Assembly: GCA_022393335.1 (NCBI GenBank)
Contig: JAJEKB010001475.1
Span: forward strand, 285,239-349,238
Source of the DNA: Macrotrachela quadricornifera
Taxonomy: Eukaryota > Rotifera > Eurotatoria > Philodinida > Philodinidae
DNA length: 64,000 nt
Direction: 5' to 3'
Shown here: one piece after another, positions 1-11,105 of the stretch
Numbering within the stretch: the first letter of the stretch is position 1
Layout of the letters: each line of letters opens with the position of its first letter
The notes under the pieces: model-generated
What the model saw: the letters and a program-made list of their open reading frames with translations, nothing else
The model's database searches: none
What the model was told of the DNA's origin: nothing
Program-made: the position numbers and the translations under genes

Positions 1-71
1 GTTTTTCGTCATGTAAATTTTTGATTAATTTTGTTTTTTAAATAAATATTTAATTTATTTATATTATTTAG

Positions 72-1935
72 GCGCCATTACAAGATATATGGGGACAATT
101 AACACCTGGTATGAAAGTTGAAGTAATAAATACAGATTGTTCTTATAATTCACATGATACAAAAGAAAAAATCTTTTGGTTTGCATATATTATTCGAGTA
201 GAAGGTTATTTAGCATTATTACGTTATGAAGGATGTGATGATGATTCATCTATGGATTTCTGGTGTAATTTATGTAATAAAGATGTTCACTATGTTGGTT
301 GGTGTGGACAACATGGTATTAAATTAGCTCCACCAAGAAGTTTGTTTTTTTGTTTTTGTTTTGTTTTTATTAAACTTTATTTTTGATATAGGTATTGAAC
401 ATCGACAAACTGATTGGAAAACATTTCTTATTAATAAATTAGTTGGTGCAAAAACATTACCAGATAGTTTTCGTCAAAAAGTAAATATAATATTAATCTT
501 ATAGATAATTTATATTTTTATTTAGATACAATCATCACTTCGATGTCCATTTAAAAAAAATATGCTTATAGAAGTAATTGATAAATTTCGTGTATCACAT
601 ATGCGTGTTGGTAAAATATCGGAAGTGGTATGTTATATAAGAATTATTATTTCTTGCATTCGAAATAATTCATTTTATATGTTAAGATTGGTGGTCGTTT
701 ACGAATTAATTATGAAAATGTAATATAAATATATATTTTTTTGAAATTTTAATTCAAAAAAAAAATAAAAACATTATTTAATCTTTTAGAATGCCGGTGA
801 ACATTTTTGGGTACATCATACATCGGAATTAATACATCCAGTTGGTTGGTCTCGTATAACTGGACATGAATTAGATGCAGCAGAAGAATATAAAACTGAA
901 GCAATAAAAATGGTTGAAACAAATTCATATCCATCAAATGTTGCACCACCAGAACTTTTTCGTCAAGTAGGAAGTAGAATTAACTAAAAAATAAAAAGAA
1001 AAAAACAAGATTTTTATTTTTTTTTTTAGGTTCCAATTTTATCATCTACTGATGAACAATTTAAAGAAGGACAAAAATTAGAAGCTGTTGATCCATTAGA
1101 AATGTCTCGTATTTGTCCAGCTACAATTGGAAAAGTAAATTTTTATTAATACAAAAAAAAAAAAAAAAAAAAAAAAACTATAAATAAAATTTTGTTTTAT
1201 TTATAGGTTTTAAAAAATGGTTATTTTATGTTATCAATTGATGGATCAAGTGCTGATGATGGTTCTGATTGGTTTTGTTATCATTCAAGTTCACGTCTTA
1301 TTTTTCCAATTAATTTTTGTAAAACAAATAATATTCAATTATCATTACCACTTGGTAAAACAAATATATTCTAATAAGAAAAAAATAAAAGAACAATTTT
1401 TTTTCTTTTAGGTTACCAAGGTGAATTTGAATGGGAAAAATATTTAATTGAAACAAATTCTGTTAGTGCACCACAAGAACTTTTTCAAATTATGAAAGTA
1501 ATGAATAAAATATATTTATATAAAATCTTTGTTTTTTTTGTCTTATATTTGTTTAGGAAAAAACAACAAATCCATTTTCAATTGGAATGAAAATTGAAGC
1601 TGTAGATATGATGGCACCACATTTAGTATGTGTTGCGACAGTAGCACAAATAGCAGATAGTTTAATACGTGTTCATTTTGATGGATGGAGTGATGATTTT
1701 GAACAATGGATTGATTGTCAATCAACAAATATTTATCCAATTGGTTGGTGTGAACTTGTTGGATATAAACTTGAACCACCAAAACAAGCTGAACAAAAAA
1801 CTACTGGTATGTATATATATATATATAGAATATATATTGAAAAAAAGATTTTGTTTTTATTTTATAGAATCAATAAAAAGATCATCGAAAAAATTAACGA
1901 GTAGAAAACAAAATAAACGAAAACGTATTACTTAA
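72..1935 (+). CDS. Four-MBT-repeat chromatin protein (L3MBTL2/MBTD1-like), 5' partial
   Basis: This is the 3' part of a Polycomb-type reader of methylated lysine, expected to act in nuclear repressor complexes. Ten exons join in phase: 72-339, 392-480, 526-627, 687-719, 790-966, 1030-1134, 1207-1354, 1412-1497, 1557-1806 and 1868-1935, giving 441 visible residues. Four MBT repeats follow each other. They are marked by LTPGMKVEV...VGWCGQHG, CPFKKNMLIEV...HPVGWSR, FKEGQKLEAVDP...DWFCYHSSS and FSIGMKIEAVDMM...YPIGWCELVGY. The order and the DWFCYH and HFDGW motifs fit the L3MBTL2/MBTD1/SFMBT group better than three-repeat L3MBTL1. The tail is lysine/arginine-rich (KRSSKKLTS...NKRKR) and looks like a nuclear localisation signal. 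Positions 1-71 are intron, and the FCS zinc finger expected upstream lies outside the window. L3MBTL2 and MBTD1 cannot be separated here. Confidence 0.9.
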
Positions 1936-2720
1936 AATATTTAATTAAAAAAAAAAACCAAGTAAAAATAATTCATTTTTATTTTTTAGATTAAGTAAAA
2001 AAAATTCTTGATTGATTTTTTTTTCTTTTTATTTTAGTTTTACAATGATAATATAATCGGCGTAAAGCATTTTTCTTTTTGTTTCTCTTTTTCTTTTTTT
2101 GTCTTTATTAAACATACACTTTCCACAGCGACTGTATATAAATAATCGCTTATTGTAAATGACGTAACGAAGAAAACTAAACTAGAATTTGTCTTTCATT
2201 TGTTTTGATTTACTATTTGTATGTATATGCATGTGTGTGTTTATTAATAAGGATATAGGAGTGTTTAGATTGCGTATATTGCTTCCTAGTTTTTTGTTCT
2301 TTTTTCTTTTTTGAACCTTTTGTTTCATATTGAAAACAGGTGCTTCTTTGTGGTGTTTTTTTTGTTTGACCTCTACGTTTTTTTTCTGTGTTCGTTATTG
2401 TTCATTTTTTCATGCTGTGATGTGTTTAAATGAGTGAAAGTACGGGTATGTGTGGTTCAAACTAGAGATTTAATTAGGCAAACAATTGTCCAGTTATTGA
2501 CTTCTTTTCTTTTTTTGTTATTATATAATCGTTTTTCTTTTTGTCGTGTTCTTGCTATTGAACAGTTAACAATGATACATTCAACAAACATTATTTATTC
2601 TTTCTCATTTATTTTTAATCGAAATGACAGAATCAAATGAATGAAAACAGAAGAAAAAACTAGCTAAACTTATGTTTTACATAATGGTTATTACTATAGA
2701 ATATTGATTATTGAGTTTCA
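1936..2720. other. Intergenic, no gene seen
   Basis: AT-rich sequence with long T runs follows the MBT gene stop. It probably includes its 3' UTR. No convincing ORF, RNA gene or repeat was found; the 68-codon ORF at 2434 has no coding character. Confidence 0.6.
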
Positions 2721-2724
2721 TGGG

Positions 2725-4225
2725 GATTTTCACGACTTATAGATCTCTTAATTCTAAGTACTTTGGCAAAAAAATGTCTTGAAAAGCTTTTATTTTCATA
2801 GAGAGATAGGTTTAAAATATTTTTGATGATAAAATGTAAAAAATGACATCTTTGACAGATTTATCTAGGAAAATGCGATCAAAAATGATATTGGTGTTAT
2901 TTATGGAAACGGGCGCATCGAATAACATTATTTCATCTTGAAAAGTCGAATTGCTCGATATAGCGACACCGCAAATTCAATGGAGCATCAGTTAGCCTAC
3001 AACTCTGCTTGTTGAGAATTTCCAGCGTTTTTTTTAGTAGAGAAAGAATATTGGATCAATTTTGTTAATGAATGTGCTCATCTATGTTGCTCAACGTAGA
3101 TCGTATTGTGGATATTCGTAGTTTTTATGAACTCGATTCCACGGTAACGTGTAAGATCGACTCGAAAGCTTTTTATTTCAAGCTCGATTCTGATATCCAT
3201 TCATTTATCAAGCGTGTATTAGATTCTCAAAATTTCATCATGAGCACTTTTTCCGATTGTGGAACGAGATGATGTATTTTACCTTGATCAAATCAACACT
3301 GTTGATCTAAAAATATCAATTGATCATATTTTTTATGCAACACCTTTGCCTGCAAAAAATGTCTCATAATAATATAATGCTTTATTATGAATAATTTTTT
3401 TCGATTCAGGATCTTTGCCAAGAGTTCTAAAATATTTTCTATACATCTTACTCACTATATTTCATGATAAACAAAAGATTATTTCATTATTTACAACTTC
3501 TGCCAAAGATTAAAATTAAAAACGTTCATGCATCTTTAAAAAAGTAGATATTTCATTAGAATCGCACAATTTTCTCTATAAGCCACACTAACTATCAAGA
3601 ACTTACAATCTTTTCAATACAAAGCGACTTTGTTTTAGCAAAGACTGGGAAAATATACTTTTATACTTTAAATTGAAATAAGAATACTTATACATTCTAC
3701 ATCTCTATCAATAAATTTTTCAATAAAAATATCGTTTTAATGTTGAAATGTTCATAAAATATGAATAATAGATTTTAATTAATATGACATAATCAGCTTT
3801 GAAAGCTCTACAAATGCTAATAATATCATTCGAATGACCTATAGTTATTTGTAACAACAATAGTTTGTTTTCTTGAAAAATCTTACAGAACATAGATGAG
3901 CATATTCATTAACAAAATTGACCCACTATTCTTTCTCTTTTAAAAAAACACTGGAAATTCTCAATAAGCAAAGTTGTAGTCTAAGTGATGTTCTATTGAA
4001 TACACGGTGACGTTATATCGAGCAATTTGGCTTTTCAAAATGAAATGATGTCATTCGATGCACCTTTCCAAGAATAACACAAATATCATTGTGGAATTCA
4101 TTTTTGACCTCATTTTACCATCAAAAATATTTTAAGTCTATCTCCCTATGAAAATAAAAGCTTTTCAAGAAAATTTTTTTGTCAAAATGCTCAGAATTAA
4201 GAGATCTATAAACCGTGCAAGTTTT
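2725..4225. mobile_element. 1.5 kb non-autonomous element with ~360 bp terminal inverted repeats
   Basis: The left arm (about 2725-3087) and right arm (about 3891-4225) are reverse complements at roughly 80-85% by eye. For example, CTTGAAAAGCTTTTATTTTC near 2779 pairs with its complement near 4160, and AATTTTGTTAATGAAT near 3060 pairs with the complement near 3905. The inner borders are sharp at 3087 and 3891. The outer ends fade beyond 2725 and 4225, so the true termini and any target duplication are not resolved. The 0.8 kb centre has no transposase-like ORF. It is a fold-back or MITE-like element and could form a long hairpin RNA if transcribed. Confidence 0.75.
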
Positions 4226-4259
4226 ATCAAAATCATAGAAAACTTTTGTAAGCATGGTC

Positions 4260-5703
4260 AAATTCCGGTGGAAATATCCTCCTATTTTATTATTTTGCAA
4301 GAAATAATAACATAATTTCGAGAGTTCTAGAGTGATAGGCTATTCATGATAGTTTTTAAGGATTATTACATTCTTTTCTTCTGTTTAATAAAATGGTTCA
4401 ATGATAAAAACTTACTATATAAGCAAAAAAGAATTAACAAAAATCAAGTGTTATATGATAGAGGTGTTTGCGGTAATAGTATGTAAGATGCCTACCGGTT
4501 CAAAATTCTAGCAAAATTTTTTTTCTTTTCTCTTGTAATGATTAGAAGCCATTAGCTACGAATATTTTAATCTTGTTAAGTTAACCATGAGAGCTTTTAA
4601 TTGTCTAGAACATAACCCAATTTTTTTGACTATCAATACAACCATCTTCATTGTTAAATGACTTAAATCAGTCCGTATATCTTTGTGAAAAAGAGCGGAT
4701 CTAGTGTCAGATTGGTCTGGAAATTCAAATTTCGAACTCTTAATTATAATATATTGGTTATCGTCACTAGATAAGTTCTGATTGAGATCAAATTTATATA
4801 TCACAATAGATACTCAATATTATCTATTATCTCAAAGTTTAAAGAAAATTTTGATATCTCAATTTGTTTGAAACTCATTCATTTTTATTACATGTTTTGC
4901 CAATAACAGTATGAACATATGAAGAGAATTGTCTCATTGACAAAACAATGTAAATAATAAGAATATAGGAGAAAGCTACCAGTCGAATCTGATTGCTATG
5001 TCCCATCGAGTTTGAATCCATGCAACAGGATCTGATGTAGCTAGATTGACTTAGACTTTACATCATCCCTAGGCCAACAAGTTGCGCCCTTTCTGTACTT
5101 CAGATTGCTATCATATGAATGGATCAAGGCGGGCTAAAAATTCATAATTCAGCTTGATCTAGTTATTTTGCAGACTACAGACCATGATTTCATGGTGTTC
5201 GGAATAGATCAAATTGTCCATGTTCTAAATTTATTTATTGAGTAGCATCCACCGTTTGTAATTAGGTAACAGCAGGTAATCGACGTTAGTTTCATTCATC
5301 CAAAAGCAAAGAAAAAATATATATACAGAACATTGTGCAATAACTAATAATATCTAAATGCAAAAAATTCAAATCCAAAGGCATTTTTTCAATTTTATAT
5401 TTTGAAATAATGATTGAAAAAATATAATTCATAATAAAATTCTAGTTAGTAGTGACCTCAATATGTCAATTATGTAACTTTTATGATTCGTAAAATTACA
5501 ACTCTTGTGAAATTCAAGGTAATACAGATAAAAACAAAACAGAACTTGCAACGGTGTTGTGCAATACCTGTTGACAAGAAAAAGACCGCAAGAATGCCAG
5601 TTTTTATTTTCTTTACGTTTGTTCGAAGAAAAAAGAAAGAATAATATTATATTTTCAGTTAAAATACTTTGAATTTGAGATATTACTTAAAATTAAAAAA
5701 AAA
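4260..5703. other. Intergenic, no gene seen
   Basis: AT-rich sequence between the inverted-repeat element and macroH2A. No coding exon was recognised. An acceptor-like ATATTTTCAG ends at 5658, 45 nt before the macroH2A start, and may be a 5' UTR or trans-splice acceptor. Confidence 0.5.
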
Positions 5704-7212
5704 ATGGCACCATCCTCATCAAAAAAAGGACGTGTATCACGTTCATCACGTGCTGGAATTATTTTTCCAGTCACTCGTATGCATCGTTATCTTAAATCGG
5801 CTCCAATTTCTACAACACGAGTAACCAAAGGTGCAGCCATTTATTTAGCAGCTGCTATTGAATATCTTGTTGGTAAGTATATTAAAATTCATTTTTTCTT
5901 TTGATTTATAGAATAAAAAAGGTAACATAAATATTATTTACAGCTGAAGTACTTGAATTAAGTGGTAATGCAGCACGAGATCATCGACGTTCTCGAATTA
6001 TACCAAGAGATACGCTGCTTGCTATAGCTACTGATGAAGAACTTAATAAAGTAGAATAAAATGAAAGATAATCGTATGTTTAATAGATACATTTGATTTT
6101 AGTTACTTCGTGGTTGTGTTATTCCTCAAGGTGGTGTTCTTCCGAACATTTTTCCATTTCTTCAAAAAAATGATACTGGTGATAGTTTAGACCAATCATC
6201 ATCAGGCTCGTCAGAAAAACCTTCAAAAACAAAAAAACGAACAGATACTAAAACTAAAAAGACTACTGGTGGACGTAAACCAACATTAACTAAAGGTGGC
6301 GCAGGAAGTTTCACTGTTTTTAGTGCACCTAAATCAAAAGTATTAATCTTTAGTATTAAAATAAAGCATAAATAAATAATTTAATATTTTAGGCCGTTGC
6401 ACTTAAAGGTACTGCAGTAACAACACTTTCTGAACGTATTCTTAATCGTGGACAAAAAGTATATTAAAATAAAAAAAATAAATTCAATTTTTAAATGTAT
6501 ATATATTTTAGTTAACTGTTGTTCAAGGAAATATTATTAATATTAAAGCTGATGCCATTGTTCATCCAACAAGTACTTCACTTAATATGGGTGGTGAAGT
6601 TGGTTAGTATTTTATATAATATAAATTATTCTTCTGTTATATTGTTTTTTTTTTTATTAGGTCATGCTTTAGCTAAAGCAGGTGGAAAAGAATTAAAAGA
6701 TGCTTTAACTCAAGCAGCAAAAAATAAATCATTAACTAATGTTGGAGATGGTAATATATAAAATTCGAAACAAAAAAAAGAAAAAGAATCTTTTATATTT
6801 TATTATTTAGTGGTTCTTACTGATGCACCAAATTTATCTGCTACACATTTAATTCATGTTAATTCACCAACATGGAATGCTGGTTCACAAGATGAATGTA
6901 TTGGTGAACTTGATACAGCTACAACAAATATTCTTAATTTAGCTGATCAAGAAAATTTAACATCAATTGCTATACCAAGTATTAGTAGTGGAAAGTATGA
7001 AAATAAAAATAAAAGAAAATAAATAATTTCATATTTTTTTATTAATTAGTGCGGGATTTCCAAAACAAACAGCTGCACAAACAATTTTAGCAGCTATATC
7101 AAAATATTTTCGACAAAAAACAACAACAAATCTTCAACAAGTATTTTTTGTTTTATACGATGCTGAAAGTGTTAATGTTTATACAACTGAACTTCAACGT
7201 ATGGTCGAATAA
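5704..7212 (+). CDS. macroH2A: Histone variant macroH2A
   Basis: This replaces H2A in nucleosomes and carries a C-terminal macro domain that in relatives binds ADP-ribose-type ligands; it acts in chromatin. Eight exons join in phase: 5704-5872, 5944-6050, 6103-6339, 6393-6458, 6512-6602, 6661-6750, 6811-6994 and 7050-7212, for 368 residues, close to the vertebrate length of about 370. The H2A fold is clear ([50 protein letters not shown]). A basic Lys/Thr-rich linker follows, then the macro domain ([43 protein letters not shown]-type turn, [20 protein letters not shown]). AATAAA overlaps the stop. The sphingosine kinase start lies only 173 bp downstream. Confidence 0.96.
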
Positions 7213-7349
7213 ATAAACTATTGAATTTAATAAAAGACAAATTTCTATGACTTTTATCCATTCATACATGTTGTGTAAATGCTGTGATCCTTTTTTTTTC
7301 ATTTTAATTAATAAAATAAATTTATTTTAGCCAAGTAAAAACAATTAGC

Positions 7350-7368
7350 TTCTTTTTTTTGTTTCTAG
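7350..7368 (+). promoter_or_regulatory. Splice acceptor just upstream of SphK start (possible trans-splice site)
   Basis: A polypyrimidine run ending in TTTCTAG at 7368 sits 17 nt before the ATG at 7386. No donor paired with it is obvious in the short gap after the macroH2A stop. Rotifers are known to add a spliced leader in trans, so this may be a trans-splice acceptor; a 5' UTR intron is the alternative. Confidence 0.4.
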
Positions 7369-7385
7369 AAATTCTTAATTCTTAA

Positions 7386-9949
7386 ATGACACAAGAAGAA
7401 TCGAAATTTACTGATCTTGAAGATGTATTTTTTCTTTATGATCATTTAGCAAAACAATATATACTTAAATTAACATCAACAAATCTTTCAATTACTAGAA
7501 AACAAAATGATAATCTTAATAGATCATCGTCATCATCATCATCGTCAAACGAACAAACAACATTAATACCAATTGATGATATTTATGGATGTTTATGTAT
7601 GAAATCAAAGAAAAATTCTAATCAATGCCATTTAACATTTTATTTATATGTATTAAGACAACCAAATGGTATTAGTGGAATAGTATCAAAAAAACTTAAT
7701 TTATATCGATCACAACGTATATTTACATATGATAAATATAATAATTTTGAAATAAATTATGCTGAAATATTACGATGGCATCGTCATGTAACATATGCAA
7801 TTTATTTACGACGAAAACTTCCTTGTATGTTTTTATTGAATTAATACAAGAATAAAATAATAAAAAAGAGATTTATTCAATATAAATTTAGTTGATATTG
7901 TAAAAACAAAACGTGATAAACGTGTAATTGTCTTTGTTAATCCAGCTGGTGGAGCAGGTAATGCTTATCGAATGGTTATGGAATATGTTGTTGGTGTATG
8001 GAGTGAAGCAGAATTTAATTATCAAATTATTTTAACAGGTTTTTTTAATTAAATATTTATAATAAAAGAAATATTTATTTTTATATATTTTAGAATATGC
8101 TGGTCATGCTCGAGATTATGTACAAACATTAGAATTAAGTGAATGGAGTGGAATTGTTGTTGCTTCTGGTGATGGACTTGTTTATGAAGTAAAAGAAAAA
8201 AAAATAACTTATAATCAATTTTGATTAGACTAAATATTTTTATTGTTGTATTAAAGGTAATCAATGGTCTTTTTAGTAGAAATGATTGGCAAGAAGCTTT
8301 AAAATTACCTATTGGACATTTACCATGTGGTTCAGGTAATGCATTTATTACAAGTATTATTCGTCATAGCAAGTAAATGATTTTATTTTATTTAATATTT
8401 AATTATTGTTTAATATAAATAGACAACCAATTGCAGAATCAATGGAACAATTTGTTGTTCAATCTGCTATACTTCTAGCTACACATCAAGTTATACCTTT
8501 TGATATGGCTGTTATTGATCTATGTGATGGACAACGAATTTTTTCGTTTCTTAGTGTTGAATGGGCTGTTATTGCAGATCTTGATTATGAAAGTGAAAAA
8601 TATCGATTTCTTGGTAAATCAAAACAAAAAATTAGAAATTATTAATTTTTTTTTCTTCTTATTTTTTCTGTATTATTCTTCAGGTGAAATGCGATTTACT
8701 GTTGGAGCTATTCAACGAATTCTTCGTAAGTGTTATTGATTTTTTTAATGAAAATACTATATATCGATATATAAATACTCTTTTCAATTTACAATGAGGA
8801 TATTTAGAAGAGTTGTACTATCGATTTTCTTATTAAAAGAAATATTACAGGTATTAATGAATATTTTATGATCTTATTTATTTGATATTCTTTCTTTTTT
8901 TCTATTATATCAGAAAAATAATATCTACACTTGACTTTATCATATATATATATATATATCAAAAGTATGATAAGATAATTCAAGTTAAATAGGTATAAAT
9001 TAAATATAACACGTTAGAAAAATAAACTTCTTACTACTAATTATTAATTAAGCTTCTTCAATATTTTTGATTAAATAAATAAAATAAAATAGTTTTTATA
9101 TTATATTTTAGGACCTAGAATTTATGAAGGTTATATTGATTATCTTCCTTATGATGTTACGGATGATACAGTTCAAACAAATCAGATTACACCAGATACA
9201 ACAATTGATAAACTTCATCATCATTTATTACCACTTAATGAACCTATACCAATTGATCCAACAACAAGTAAATGGCGTCGTATTGAAGGACCATTTGCTT
9301 ATGTACTTATTACATCAAAATCTGCTATGTCAAAAGATACTTTAACAACTCCACCATCAACATTAGCTGATGGATATTTAACATTACAATTTATACGTAT
9401 TACAGATTCACTACGTATGAATTTATTTAAAATGTTTATAAATTTATCCGATGGAAAACATTTTAATTATGATTTTGTTGAATGGATGCCTGTACGTGCA
9501 TTTCGATTAGTACCAGCTGGTACAGATGGAAATATAATGATTGATGGTGAAAAAGTTCCTTATGGTAAAATAAAATTTTGAATTTACTTTTTTTTTCTAT
9601 CTCCTAATATTCATTCCAATTGAGATTGAGGATAAATAAAAGATAGCAAGGCACAAGATAAATTCTTGAACGATGATTAAAAGAACGAAAGAGACTCTTC
9701 CTTTATCCATAGTTGCTGGAGAAGTCGAACTATCTTACAGAAATGACAGAGTGCTCGTTTGATATACCTATATGATTGATATATTGCAGCATCCATATTC
9801 AATTTGTGTGATGATTTTATTAGTAATCCTTCTGAAATTATGACAGAATTTAAAGAATGTTTCTTTTATTTTTAGGTCCTATGCAAGGTGAAGTTTTACC
9901 AAGTATTGGTCGATGTATGGGTAAACAACCGAAGAATGATCGAAATTGA
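7386..9949 (+). CDS. SPHK: Sphingosine kinase
   Basis: This phosphorylates sphingosine to sphingosine 1-phosphate with ATP, in the cytoplasm or at membranes. Eight exons join in phase: 7386-7824, 7892-8038, 8094-8188, 8257-8372, 8423-8613, 8684-8725, 9112-9564 and 9876-9949, for 518 residues. The diacylglycerol-kinase-type catalytic domain shows FVNPAGGAGNA at about 161-171, the conserved SGDGLVYE at 220-227 with Asp222, and LPCGSGNAF at 249-257. The C-terminal lipid-kinase lobe (EGYIDYLPYD, EWMPVRAFRLVP, IMIDGEKVPYG, GEVLPSIG) is present and in order. GSGNA and the wording around SGDG point to sphingosine kinase rather than ceramide kinase. A serine-rich tract at about 44-51 is encoded by a TCA/TCG microsatellite. 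The two longest introns (8726-9111, 9565-9875) are unusual among otherwise 50-70 bp introns. Confidence 0.93.
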
Positions 9950-10222
9950 TAAAAAAATATGTCATTTTTCTTCCGAATGATTCAGATAACATATTTAATA
10001 TACAAATATAATATAATTCATTATGTTTTTTAATTATTTTTATCAATAGTATCAGAATATGAAATGTCTTTCTTCTGTTTTTTTTTTATTTTCATATTTA
10101 ATTGTAAACAAATGATTTTGATAAATTGACAAAAAAATTCTACATTAATTAATTAATATTTAAAATAAACTATTTAAATGTAACTGTAATTAATCATGTG
10201 TCATTTTCTTTTATATACTAAG

Positions 10223-10567
10223 ATTATTCATAAAACAAAGTATTAAAACATCTCGAGAACGAATAAAGAAAGAAAAAGAAGAACAAGGCAATGCTAATGA
10301 TTCATATATAATTGTTTATACAGTCTTTGAGGATGGTAAATGTCAATCATGAATTTTTTTAGAATGAAATCATATAAAAAATTTTAACAAGAGAAATATA
10401 TTCAGATAATAAATGCAATGATGAATATCATTATCTGTATATTATAAAGAAAAAACTATTAGAAGAAAAACAGAAAAGATATAAAGGTGTAGTCTGCAAT
10501 ATGTATTATAAACTTAAGATATTTAGATAAGTATAAATTATTAGCAGTGAAATTCAATGATAAATAA
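10223..10567 (+). pseudogene. Three possible 3'-terminal exons of an unrecognised gene
   Basis: Three stretches (10223-10335, 10406-10486, 10527-10567) join in a single phase through GT-AG introns of 70 and 40 bp. They encode about 77 charged residues (RERIKKEKEEQG, YIIVYTVFED, EKQKRYKDKY) ending in TAA, with AATAAA overlapping the stop. No start exon was found between the SphK stop and 10223. It may be the tail of a decayed gene or a chance alignment of splice signals. The family is not recognised. Confidence 0.3.
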
Positions 10568-11105
10568 AGCCCTAGCGTATTAAAATTAACTTTGCTATTC
10601 GAGATTCAGTTCAAAAAAAATTTTAGTAATTACTCTGATGTAGACGCAACTGCCCGGCGGCCAATTTAGACGTAAGATGAACATGGAGCAGCCGCGCAGG
10701 CAAAGGATGTCTGTGTTTTATACCTCTAAGATTGGGAAAAATCATTATAATAAGTGAATTTGATCATTTTGTAGTCTATCTCTATATACTTGTTTTTTAC
10801 TTTTTCTGTAAGTAAGTTTAGAAAATGGCAAAAACCAATGAGATTGAGACATTTCTTTCGATGTCGCTTTTAAATTCTATCTCAGATGTTTTTATTGACC
10901 TCGAAATTTCATTTGTAAATAATGATTTTAGATAGAATCAACATATCTGAATTTTTTCTTTAGAGAATTTGAGGACTATTTATGTAGAACAATCCAAAAA
11001 TAGTAAGAGTGACAATTTGATAATTTATATCAAGGTTTAAAATACTTTTTTCATATATTCTATTAGTCTTAAATTAATCTAAGAATAATAAAATCCCGGT
11101 AAGAA

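Noticed and set aside
3072..3272. 66-codon ORF in the centre of the 2.7-4.2 kb element
   Set aside because: Too short and without transposase motifs to count as element-encoded.
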